A stretch of 7,373 nucleotides of DNA from JBBKWH01 sp037968855 (lineage in GTDB: Bacteria; Pseudomonadota; Gammaproteobacteria; Pseudomonadales; Moraxellaceae): NCBI GenBank assembly GCA_037968855.1, contig JBBKWH010000085.1, forward strand, positions 1-7,373. Reading direction: 5' to 3'. Positions 1 to 5,589 of the stretch are shown here, one piece after another. The position numbers and the translations under genes are program-made. The notes below the pieces were generated by a model. The model worked only from the letters and a program-made list of their open reading frames with translations, was not told the DNA's origin and did not search any database. Positions within the stretch are counted from its first letter, which is position 1. Each line of letters begins with the position of its first letter.

Positions 1-54
1 AATATTGACTGAGCCACAGCGAGTACAGGTATGAGTAATGGTTTCAATAATCAT
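1..54 (-). CDS. N-terminal fragment of a putative IS1-like transposase (cut by window edge)
   Basis: An ATG on the minus strand at 54 opens a frame that runs off the left edge and reads MIIETITHTCTRCGSVNI. The Cys-x-x-Cys pair (Cys10, Cys13) followed by Gly-Ser and a hydrophobic residue resembles the zinc-ribbon start of IS1-type InsA transposases, which typically continue with an Ile-Val-Lys-Asn-Gly segment. That continuation lies outside the window. If this is right, an insertion sequence ends somewhere between 55 and the mscL promoter, and its terminal inverted repeat should lie there; with only one end visible I cannot define the repeat or a target duplication. There is no clear Shine-Dalgarno sequence. 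Only 18 codons are seen, so this could instead be another zinc-ribbon protein or a chance frame. Confidence 0.45.
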   Translation of the reverse strand, partial: MIIETITHTCTRCGSVNI

Positions 55-196
55 CGCAAAAAATCAAAAGCCCAAAGTGGGTGAATTCTACAGAAAACAC
101 GTCAAGTTTGTACATTACCAATATTTATATTTTGTCGATAAAGTGGCCGCTGCATGCAGGTCATCTTAATCTGTACACAAATACTGGAGGTTTTTC

Positions 197-640
197 ATGG
201 GTATGGCACAAGAGTTTAAAGAATTTGCCTTAAAAGGCAATGTGATGGATTTGGCCGTTGGTGTGATTATCGGTGCAGCTTTTGGCAAAATCACTACCTC
301 GTTGGTTGAAGATATTGTCATGCCTATCGTCAGTGCGCTTTTGGGCGGCGATGTGGACTTTTCTAGCATGTATGTCGTGATGGGTGATGTGCCTGCTGGT
401 GTTGCTGATACGTATGTGGCACTCAAAGAAGCCGGTGTGCCGTTGTTGGCTTACGGCCAGTTCATTACCGTCTTGATCAACTTTATTTTGTTGGCCTTGG
501 TTATTTTCTTTATGGTTCGCGGTATCAATAGCATGCGTCGTAAAGAAGAAGCCAAGCCTGCGCCAGCCGCTCCTGCTGCCGATCCAGCAGATATTGCATT
601 GCTCAAAGAAATTCGCGATGAGCTGCGTCATCGCGGCTAA
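197..640 (+). CDS. mscL: Large-conductance mechanosensitive channel MscL
   Basis: MscL is an inner-membrane homopentamer that opens a wide non-selective pore under membrane tension and releases solutes during hypo-osmotic shock. The 147-residue product is slightly longer than E. coli MscL (136). It has the family layout: an amphipathic N-terminal helix (EFKEFALKGN, residues 6-15), a pore-lining TM1 with DLAVGVIIGAAFGKI (18-32), a Met-Pro turn at 42-43, a variable periplasmic loop (about 50-85), TM2 starting at YGQFITVLINFILLALV (86-102), a basic RRK cluster (114-116), an Ala/Pro-rich linker and a cytoplasmic bundle helix (about 130-144). The ATG at 197 is chosen because GGAGG at 186-190 lies 6 bases upstream; the in-frame ATG at 203 is too far from it. 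The gene stands alone, ends at a strong terminator, and has no obvious link to the sulfur genes to its right. The AT-rich upstream stretch (about 107-142) probably holds its promoter, but no convincing -35/-10 pair stands out. Confidence 0.97.
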   Translation: MGMAQEFKEFALKGNVMDLAVGVIIGAAFGKITTSLVEDIVMPIVSALLGGDVDFSSMYVVMGDVPAGVADTYVALKEAGVPLLAYGQFITVLINFILLALVIFFMVRGINSMRRKEEAKPAPAAPAADPADIALLKEIRDELRHRG

Positions 641-664
641 TCTTTTGATCTAAAAAGTCGCAAT

Positions 665-695
665 AAAAAAACGGCGCTCAATGCGCCGTTTTTTT
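665..695. terminator. Bidirectional intrinsic terminator between mscL and the convergent gene
   Basis: This is a perfect 13-bp inverted repeat: seven A then CGGCGC (665-677), a 5-base loop TCAAT (678-682), and GCGCCG then seven T (683-695). The GC core plus the T tract terminates mscL, whose stop is 24 bases upstream. On the other strand the A run becomes a T tract for the convergent gene, whose stop codon begins 9 bases away. One hairpin therefore serves both genes. Confidence 0.93.
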
Positions 696-704
696 GTGTC
701 TGAT

Positions 705-1112
705 TTATTGCGCAGGCTGTGGTTCTTGATAGCTGCCTTGAGCAACCATCATGTATTGGCCTGATTGGGCCATGGCGGTGTTTTGAGTTTTGAGTTCATC
801 TTGAACAGTGGTACAGCCCATGCAACGGCGAAAAGTTGCGTTGGCAGGGTCGATGACCAATGTTTTTGCGGCTTCTTTGACGTTGCCACCGAGAATGCTA
901 AACGGTAAAGATGCCAAAAATACGGCAGCACCACCAATGGTGCCAGCCAGCATCAACGGACGTGCAATGCCAGCGTCAGCCAAAGCTGCACCTGCGGTTG
1001 GACGACCATCAAGATCATCTTCCATAATTTCTGTTGCGGCAAAGGCCGGAATTGAAACGCTTAGTAGGCTGCTGATCATTAGAACTGACAGGCCACGACG
1101 AAGCACATTCAT
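705..1112 (-). CDS. Exported small hypothetical protein with a CxxC motif (family often labelled 'multidrug transporter')
   Basis: The 135-residue protein starts with a clear signal peptide: basic MNVLRR, a hydrophobic core, and a likely cleavage after Ala25 (IPAFA|AT). The mature part has one hydrophobic Gly/Ala-rich segment (about 53-76) containing SLPFSILGGN, then a conserved-looking block ATFRRCMGCT with Cys97 and Cys100, and a polar Gln-rich tail. From memory, similar small proteins with the 'LPFS..GGN....A..LV..PA..TF.RC.GC' pattern occur in Pseudomonas and Acinetobacter and are often called multidrug transporters. A single hydrophobic segment cannot support that name, so the function is unknown. 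The location is periplasmic or anchored to the inner membrane. The ATG is supported by AGGGAG 7 bases upstream. A weak possible promoter lies at 1140-1168, and the gene ends at the terminator shared with mscL. Confidence 0.85.
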   Translation of the reverse strand: MNVLRRGLSVLMISSLLSVSIPAFAATEIMEDDLDGRPTAGAALADAGIARPLMLAGTIGGAAVFLASLPFSILGGNVKEAAKTLVIDPANATFRRCMGCTTVQDELKTQNTAMAQSGQYMMVAQGSYQEPQPAQ

Positions 1113-1139
1113 TGTGAGACTCCCTCATTGTTTGTGCTC

Positions 1140-1168
1140 ACTCTAACCCTTGTGTGGTCATGAATCAA
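1140..1168 (-). promoter_or_regulatory. Possible weak sigma70 promoter for the exported hypothetical protein
   Basis: On the minus strand, TTGATT (1163-1168) and TAGAGT (1140-1145) are separated by 17 bases, each matching four of six consensus positions. The pair lies in the 82-base gap between the mutM stop and the start codon at 1112. The spacing is right but the hexamers are weak, and readthrough from mutM is an alternative because no terminator is seen in the gap. Confidence 0.35.
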
Positions 1169-1194
1169 GCAACAGTACAGGCTTTTAGCAGGGT

Positions 1195-2013
1195 TTAAGG
1201 CTGTGGGTGATGGGATTGGCAGACTGGGCAAAATGCACTGGCACGTTGGCCTAATTTTAGGGTCTGTATCGGGGTTTTGCAGTGGGTACAGGGTTGGCCT
1301 GCACGACCATAGGCCAGTAGCGTTTGCTGAAAATAGCCGGTTTCGCCACTGGCATTGACGTAGTCGCGTAGTGTCGAACCACCTAAGGCAATTGCGGTCT
1401 GCAAAATCTCGCGAATCACGTCTACTAATGCGCTGATTTCGTTGCTGCTTAAGGTTGAGGCAGGACGTGCAGGATGAATGCTTGTACGAAAGAGTGCTTC
1501 GGTGGCGTAGATATTTCCCACGCCGACCACAATTGCATTGTCCATGAGTGCAACTTTGATGGCAGTTTTTTTGTGTTGAAGCTGTTGTTGCAGATAGTGG
1601 GCATCAAACGCATCGGATAAAGGCTCTGGCCCTAATTTACTGAGCAGTGGATGTTGTCCATGTTCATCCAGCCATAAGATGGAGCCAAAGCGTCGTGGAT
1701 CGTGATAGCGCAATTGGGTGTGATCAAAGTTGATCAGCACATGATCATGTTTGCGCAACGATTGTGCTGCTGCTTGCATGGCAAAGCTACCCGACATGCC
1801 CAAGTGCAGCATTAAGCCGTCTTGTTCAAACTGGGCCAAGATGTATTTGGCTCGTCGCGATAGGCTTAACAATCGCTGACCTTGTAAGCGTGCAAGGTCA
1901 TCTGGGACTGGCCAGCGTAGGCGTGGCTGATGCACCGTGATGGATTGAACGGTTTGACCAATCAAGGGAAGCAGGCTGGTGCGGGTGGTTTCGACTTCCG
2001 GCAGTTCTGGCAT
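1195..2013 (-). CDS. mutM: Formamidopyrimidine-DNA glycosylase MutM (Fpg)
   Basis: MutM is a bifunctional base-excision repair enzyme that removes 8-oxoguanine and formamidopyrimidines and cleaves the resulting abasic site by beta,delta-elimination. The 272-residue length is close to E. coli (269). The start is fixed by chemistry: MPELPEVET places the catalytic Pro2 and Glu3 at the mature N-terminus, so the ATG at 2013 is right although the frame stays open further upstream (an in-frame ATG lies at 2112). Other landmarks are Lys56 in RRAKYIL, HLGMSGSF, DPRRFG, the helix-two-turn-helix signature VGVGNIYATEALF, and a C-terminal zinc finger with Cys242, Cys245, Cys262 and Cys265 plus the conserved Arg257 in its beta loop. 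There is no clear Shine-Dalgarno sequence. It lies 157 bases downstream of the sulfur operon on the same strand with no visible terminator between, so some cotranscription is possible. Confidence 0.97.
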   Translation of the reverse strand: MPELPEVETTRTSLLPLIGQTVQSITVHQPRLRWPVPDDLARLQGQRLLSLSRRAKYILAQFEQDGLMLHLGMSGSFAMQAAAQSLRKHDHVLINFDHTQLRYHDPRRFGSILWLDEHGQHPLLSKLGPEPLSDAFDAHYLQQQLQHKKTAIKVALMDNAIVVGVGNIYATEALFRTSIHPARPASTLSSNEISALVDVIREILQTAIALGGSTLRDYVNASGETGYFQQTLLAYGRAGQPCTHCKTPIQTLKLGQRASAFCPVCQSHHPQP

Positions 2014-2170
2014 AGCGGGATATGGCCAATATGAAGACAATGCAGGATTGATGCTGGCGATGATGGTGATTTTCAAGCCGAGATCGTCAGCGTTGCTGCG
2101 GATGATGCCCAATCTGCGGATACAGTATTGGGCGGCGAGGGCTAGAGGGTCTGAGGTTGTTTTGACCTGA

Positions 2171-2506
2171 TTAGTCGTCTAGTAGATCCATTTGTTTGGC
2201 CAGTTGGTACAGACCGTTAGAGCGATTACCCGTCCGGCAAAACATCAAGATTGGTTTGGGCAGTTCGTTGTAATGGCGCGCAAAGGCTTCGACATCAAAC
2301 TGGGTCACTTGATTGGGTACAATCGGCTGATAGACGTAGTCAATCCCTGCGGCTCGTGCGGCATCTTCAATCATGGCACTGGTGGGTTGGTCTGCACCGC
2401 CTTCTTGATCGGGACGGTTGTTAATGACTGAGCGAAAGCCTTTGGCGGCTACATCACTCAGTTGTTCTGGCATCAGTTGACCAGCAAAACCGACTGAATC
2501 TGACAT
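2171..2506 (-). CDS. DUF442 / TIGR01244-type sulfurtransferase-phosphatase (stand-alone N-terminal half of Blh)
   Basis: This 111-residue cytoplasmic protein has a tyrosine-phosphatase/rhodanese-like active-site loop, CRTGNRS (Cys90 to Ser96), with Cys90 the presumed nucleophile, and the family's INNRPD segment (28-33). DUF442 proteins are the N-terminal domain of Blh in Xylella and Agrobacterium, where they act as sulfurtransferases (thiosulfate or persulfide to thiol acceptors) next to an ETHE1-like dioxygenase domain. Here the domain is a separate gene, and a dioxygenase partner is encoded on the divergent arm of the same locus. It is the last gene of the sulfur operon, 14 bases after the sulP stop, with its own strong AAGGAG 6 bases before the ATG. 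The context favours a sulfane-sulfur transfer role over protein phosphatase activity; this is inference, since the loop alone does not separate the two. Confidence 0.9.
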   Translation of the reverse strand: MSDSVGFAGQLMPEQLSDVAAKGFRSVINNRPDQEGGADQPTSAMIEDAARAAGIDYVYQPIVPNQVTQFDVEAFARHYNELPKPILMFCRTGNRSNGLYQLAKQMDLLDD

Positions 2507-2520
2507 AAAAAGCTCCTTGT

Positions 2521-4251
2521 TTACAGATGATATTCTGGGGGTGGTGGGGCAGGGGCCAGTTGTTGTACCGCGTCCAACGTCGTTATATAGCGCTGGCCGC
2601 TCAGCGTCCGGAGTAATGGTGTGCCTTGTAACAGATCCATCACTGGCCCTTTTAGCTCTGCCAAATGTAAGCGAATCCCACGAGCAAGCAAAGACCCATT
2701 CAGCTCTTCAAGCATTTGCTGTGCGGACAGGTCGATATGATTGACTGCACTCATCATCAAGACCAAATCACGCACGCGTGGCTGTGCATTGAGTTCTGAT
2801 TCTATGCGGTCAAGGACGCTTTGCGTATTGCCAAAATATAGACTTTCGTCAATACGCAGTAACAGTAAAGTCGGCCAAGTGCGCACGGTATGGCGCTGGA
2901 CATTACGAAAATGCGCTGAGTCACCCACTTGACCAACCACGGCCAAATGCGGCTGACTGCTACGCCACAATAAGGTGGCAAATGACAGCAGCAGACCGGC
3001 CAATAAGCCCATCTGCAAGCCCAGTAGCATCACTCCCAGCGCCGTGACCAGATAGGCCCACGCATCAGCACGGTCAAAACGCCATGCTTGCTTGACGGTA
3101 TCAAGATCAATCAGGTTGGCAATGGCGGCCATAATACTGGCACCCAACACGGCTAATGGTAGTGCGTAGAACCAATCGGTAAACAACCACAACACCAAGG
3201 CCATGACCAGTGCTGAAATCACTCCAGCCAGAGGGGTTTGCGCGCCTGCCTCAACATTGACTGCCGTCCGCGAAAAACCGCCAGTGACAGGAAAGCCCTG
3301 ATTGATGGAGCCAGCAAGATTGGCCCAGCCTAGGCCGATTAATTCGTCGTTGGCATCAAAGCGTTCTTTACGTTTGCGCGCAAAGCTTTGCGCCACCGAT
3401 GCACTGCTAATAAAAGCAATCAAGGCAATCAGACCCGCCGCTGGGAGCATTTGTTGCAGGGTTTGAATGTCGGGTAGTGCAGGCAGCAAAAACGCAGGCA
3501 AGCCCGCAGGTAAGCTGCCAATAATGCGCACGCCATCTTGCTCAAGGCCAAGCATGGCCGAGAGTGCGGTGGTCAACATCACCACCACAACCGGTGTCAT
3601 CCGACTGAGTAATGAGGCAAAACGTGGTGGAACACCCCATCGGACGAGCGATGAGCTTAGCCAGCGCCGAGCAGCCAATAGTGTGAGCAAGGCACTAAGA
3701 CCGATCCACAATGTTGGCAGATTGGTCTCACCAAGATGCTGCCAGCCGCTTTGCAGCATCTTGATCAGCGTATCGCCTTGTAGCTTGATGCCCAGCAGGT
3801 GCTTAAGCTGGCCAATCGCGATGAGTAGCGCCGCACCACTAATAAACCCCGCAACCACCCCACGGCTCATAAACTGAGTCAGCCAACCCAGACGCAACAG
3901 ACCTGCCAGCAGTAGCATGATGCCGACTAGAGCCGCCATCAGCGCGGCAAACAAGGCATAGTCAGCCAAAGCGGTATGCGCAGGCAAAATTAAAAACAAT
4001 GCTTGTGCGGTCATGACTGAGGTGATTGCCACAGGGCCGACCGCTTGAGTATTACTCGCGCCAATCCACGCATAGGCCAAGGTTGGTAGAATTGCCGCAT
4101 ACAAGCCATAGACCGGCGGTAAGCCTGCTAGCAGTGCATAGCCAAGGCTTTGCGGGATCACTAAAATACCCACCACAATGCCTGCGACCAGATCGTCTCG
4201 CCAATATTGGCGCAGACGATCTTGCTGTAGCCAGCTAGGGCTGTATTTCAC
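2521..4251 (-). CDS. SulP-family inorganic anion transporter with C-terminal STAS domain
   Basis: This is a 576-residue inner-membrane transporter of the SulP/SLC26 family. The N-terminus has the family signature DLVAGIVVGILVIPQSLGYALLAGLPPVYGLY split across residues about 20-51, followed by many hydrophobic segments up to about residue 440. The C-terminal cytoplasmic STAS domain covers about 455-565 with the typical SAVNHIDLSA segment near 501-510, and the protein ends in a proline-rich tail. It starts with GTG, placed directly against the TAG stop of pmpB with no gap, and no other start precedes the family's conserved N-terminal segment, so GTG is well supported. The ribosome site is weak, which suggests translational coupling to pmpB. 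Substrates in the family include sulfate, bicarbonate and other anions. Within a persulfide-response operon, sulfate, sulfite or thiosulfate movement is most likely, but substrate and direction cannot be read from sequence. Confidence 0.93.
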   Translation of the reverse strand: MKYSPSWLQQDRLRQYWRDDLVAGIVVGILVIPQSLGYALLAGLPPVYGLYAAILPTLAYAWIGASNTQAVGPVAITSVMTAQALFLILPAHTALADYALFAALMAALVGIMLLLAGLLRLGWLTQFMSRGVVAGFISGAALLIAIGQLKHLLGIKLQGDTLIKMLQSGWQHLGETNLPTLWIGLSALLTLLAARRWLSSSLVRWGVPPRFASLLSRMTPVVVVMLTTALSAMLGLEQDGVRIIGSLPAGLPAFLLPALPDIQTLQQMLPAAGLIALIAFISSASVAQSFARKRKERFDANDELIGLGWANLAGSINQGFPVTGGFSRTAVNVEAGAQTPLAGVISALVMALVLWLFTDWFYALPLAVLGASIMAAIANLIDLDTVKQAWRFDRADAWAYLVTALGVMLLGLQMGLLAGLLLSFATLLWRSSQPHLAVVGQVGDSAHFRNVQRHTVRTWPTLLLLRIDESLYFGNTQSVLDRIESELNAQPRVRDLVLMMSAVNHIDLSAQQMLEELNGSLLARGIRLHLAELKGPVMDLLQGTPLLRTLSGQRYITTLDAVQQLAPAPPPPEYHL

Positions 4252-4671
4252 CTAGATCGTCCGTCGCTGTTCGAGCAAACCAAACACAAAAAAACTGATC
4301 AGCATGGTGACGATAAACAACACAATGCTGCTGTTGAGCGTCATCACAGCGACCAATGCAGGGCCTGGGCAAAGACCAACCAAGCCCCAGCCAATGCCAA
4401 AGCTCAAACCGCCCAAGACCAAGCGTCGATCAATATGACTGTGCTGAGGAATTTGCACCGGTGTGCCACATAGACTGGTCGGCGTTTTTTTGGCCCATGC
4501 AAACACGGGAATACCAACCAACAAAGCGCCTAACATCACCAAGCCTAGCGACGGATCCCATGCCCCACTAATATCCAAAAATGCCAAGACTTTGGACGGA
4601 TCAATCATCTCTGAGATAATTAAGCCAAGACCAAATAACAAGCCTGACAATAGTGCTAAGAGGTTTTGCAT
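4252..4671 (-). CDS. pmpB: YeeE/YedE-family membrane protein PmpB (half-size sulfur transporter)
   Basis: This is a 139-residue hydrophobic protein with about four membrane segments. The N-terminus has FGLGLIISEMIDPSKVLAF (13-31) and WDPSLGLVM (38-46), and the second half has GIGWGLVGLCPGPAL (92-106); these are hallmarks of the second half of YeeE/YedE (DUF6691-type) proteins. Cysteines at 68 and 101 are candidates for sulfur handling, as in the thiosulfate transporter YeeE/TsuA, where conserved cysteines relay thiosulfate. The ATG at 4671 is preferred over an upstream in-frame one (4704) because it starts the family's conserved sequence, has GGGAG 9 bases upstream, and follows the pmpA stop by one base. 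The residue after Ile-Ser in the DP motif is Glu21 where I would expect Gly, a small deviation. It most likely works with PmpA as a heteromeric pair. Confidence 0.9.
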   Translation of the reverse strand: MQNLLALLSGLLFGLGLIISEMIDPSKVLAFLDISGAWDPSLGLVMLGALLVGIPVFAWAKKTPTSLCGTPVQIPQHSHIDRRLVLGGLSFGIGWGLVGLCPGPALVAVMTLNSSIVLFIVTMLISFFVFGLLEQRRTI

Positions 4672-4672
4672 A

Positions 4673-5125
4673 TCAATGCACTCCCAACAAATGGCGCATG
4701 ACAAACACGGTCACAAAACCCGCACCCATAAAGCAGGCGGTTGCCACCATAGACCGCTTAGAAAAACGCGATAAACCACAAATACCATGCCCGCTGGTAC
4801 AGCCCGAGCCATAGCGCGTGCCAAAGCCAACCAAGATACCGGCACTGATCAATAACAGCGGATTATCCGTGATCAAAATGGGTGGTGTACTGTCAAGTAG
4901 CACGATATACAGCAACATAGACGCCGCAAGGCCAGCCCAAAAAAACCAACGCCATGCATCAGACCAACCACTAGCGGTAAAGATACCGCCAACAATCCCA
5001 CTAATACCGGCGATACGCCCCGTCCCAATTAACAGCACCATGGTGGCCAGACCAATCAGGATGCCACCACCTAATGAGGTCCACGGGGTAAATGCAATCC
5101 AATCAATAGTGATCATGTTGGTCAT
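4673..5125 (-). CDS. pmpA: YeeE/YedE-family membrane protein PmpA (half-size sulfur transporter)
   Basis: This is a 150-residue inner-membrane protein with about four hydrophobic segments. Its key signature is GSGCTSGHGICGLSR (107-121, with Cys109 and Cys116) followed by a conserved-looking RSMVATACFM stretch, diagnostic of the YeeE/YedE family. Full-length members such as TsuA import thiosulfate, while half-size pairs named PmpA/PmpB accompany BigR-type regulators and are thought to move persulfide or thiosulfate-like sulfur. The chosen ATG at 5125 overlaps the bigR stop as TAATG, a classic coupling arrangement; an ATG at 5143 inside bigR and one at 5116 are less likely. Direction of transport and the exact sulfur species are not known from sequence. 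Confidence 0.9.
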   Translation of the reverse strand: MTNMITIDWIAFTPWTSLGGGILIGLATMVLLIGTGRIAGISGIVGGIFTASGWSDAWRWFFWAGLAASMLLYIVLLDSTPPILITDNPLLLISAGILVGFGTRYGSGCTSGHGICGLSRFSKRSMVATACFMGAGFVTVFVMRHLLGVH

Positions 5126-5469
5126 TACTCGTCGATAGGGCAAAAGCGGCTATACAACACCTGTAACACGGCCAAGGCGTCATCGCTGGCGATCTGATAA
5201 TAGATTTGCTTACCGGCACGGCGTGTGGTGACCAGTTCTTCTTGGCGCAACACTCCCAATTGCTGGGATAAGCTAGGCTGTCCAAGACCCAAAATTTGCT
5301 CAAGCTCACTGACACAATATTCGCCTTGTGACAGTTGGCACATCAGCAACAAACGATCAGGATGAGACAAAACTTTAAGCAAATTGCTGGCTTGGCCAGC
5401 GGCTGTTTGCATCTTGACTAAAAAATCAGCCGATGCAGCAGTGACCGAGTCGGACTCATGGATGGCCAT
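5125..5469 (-). CDS. bigR: ArsR/SmtB-family persulfide-responsive repressor BigR (SqrR-like)
   Basis: This 114-residue winged-helix repressor has the ArsR fold: KVLSHPDRLLLMCQLSQGE (32-50), the recognition helix region GLGQPSLSQQLGVLRQEEL (61-79), and a wing with RRAGKQIYYQI. Cys44 and Cys110 are 66 residues apart, the same spacing as the sensing pairs I recall for Xylella BigR (Cys42/Cys108) and Rhodobacter SqrR (Cys41/Cys107). In those proteins persulfides crosslink the pair and release DNA. No metal-binding ArsR signature (such as CVC in the recognition helix) is present. A third cysteine, Cys52, is not part of the known pair. The ATG at 5469 has a weak GGAA about 8 bases upstream. bigR is first in its operon, so the repressor is probably autoregulated, and it diverges from the dioxygenase gene across 120 bases. 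Confidence 0.93.
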   Translation of the reverse strand: MAIHESDSVTAASADFLVKMQTAAGQASNLLKVLSHPDRLLLMCQLSQGEYCVSELEQILGLGQPSLSQQLGVLRQEELVTTRRAGKQIYYQIASDDALAVLQVLYSRFCPIDE

Positions 5470-5506
5470 AGATCAGTTCCAATGGGAGTGATAGATACTG
5501 ATCGAT

Positions 5507-5535
5507 ACAATAATAAGTAATAATATGTTTGTCAA
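5507..5535 (-). promoter_or_regulatory. Predicted sigma70 promoter of the bigR-pmpAB-sulP-DUF442 operon
   Basis: On the minus strand a consensus -35 TTGACA (5530-5535) is followed after 17 bases by TATTGT (5507-5512, four of six matches). A TATTAT three bases closer matches better but leaves only 14 bases of spacer. Transcription would start near 5500, leaving a leader of roughly 30 bases. The -35 box overlaps that of the divergent promoter, so one bound repressor could shut both. Confidence 0.65.
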
Positions 5536-5556
5536 TATATTGTTTTTTGGTATATT
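5529..5556 (+). promoter_or_regulatory. Predicted sigma70 promoter of the persulfide dioxygenase gene
   Basis: TTGTCA (5529-5534) and TATATT (5551-5556) are separated by 16 bases, and a TGG just before the -10 box gives an extended -10 element (TGn). Each hexamer matches five of six consensus positions. A start near 5563 leaves a leader of about 27 bases carrying GAGGA (5578-5582), 7 bases before the ATG at 5590. Confidence 0.7.
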
Positions 5557-5558
5557 GA
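5532..5558. promoter_or_regulatory. Candidate BigR operator (inverted repeat)
   Basis: TCAATATA (5532-5539) and its exact reverse complement TATATTGA (5551-5558) are separated by 11 bases. The repeat covers the -10 box and part of the -35 box of the dioxygenase promoter and overlaps the bigR -35 box. A 10-base perfect palindrome CAATATATTG (5533-5542) overlaps the left arm and is an alternative core. AT-rich imperfect palindromes are usual for ArsR-family operators. The location is convincing; the exact bound bases are inferred. Confidence 0.55.
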
Positions 5559-5589
5559 TGGATGACGCGTATCTTTTGAGGATGTTGCA

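Noticed and set aside
71..81. Small hairpin CCCA-AAG-TGGG followed on the minus strand by a T-rich run, upstream of the putative transposase start
   Set aside because: The stem is only 4 bp, too weak to call a terminator.
108..142. Possible mscL promoter boxes (TTGTAC at 108-113, TTACCA at 115-120, GATAAA at 137-142)
   Set aside because: No pair combines good matches with acceptable spacing; the best has two hexamers with four of six matches each.
150..159. Perfect 10-base palindrome CTGCATGCAG upstream of mscL
   Set aside because: It is short and isolated, with no second copy or regulator context; likely chance.
230..631. 133-codon open frame antisense to mscL
   Set aside because: It lies wholly inside a clearly coding gene on the other strand, has no domain signature, and reflects codon bias.
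808..1146. 112-codon plus-strand frame opposite the exported hypothetical protein
   Set aside because: It is antisense to a gene with a clear signal peptide, ribosome site and family pattern, and shows no recognisable features of its own.
2014..2112. N-terminal extension of mutM from the ATG at 2112
   Set aside because: Catalysis requires proline directly after the initiator methionine, which fixes the start at 2013.
2150..2173. Short inverted repeat AGGT...ACCT after the DUF442 stop as an operon terminator
   Set aside because: The stem is only 4 bp with no adjacent GC core or T tract on the minus strand.
3467..3877. 136-codon plus-strand frame inside sulP
   Set aside because: It is antisense to a well-conserved transporter segment and has no ribosome site or motif.
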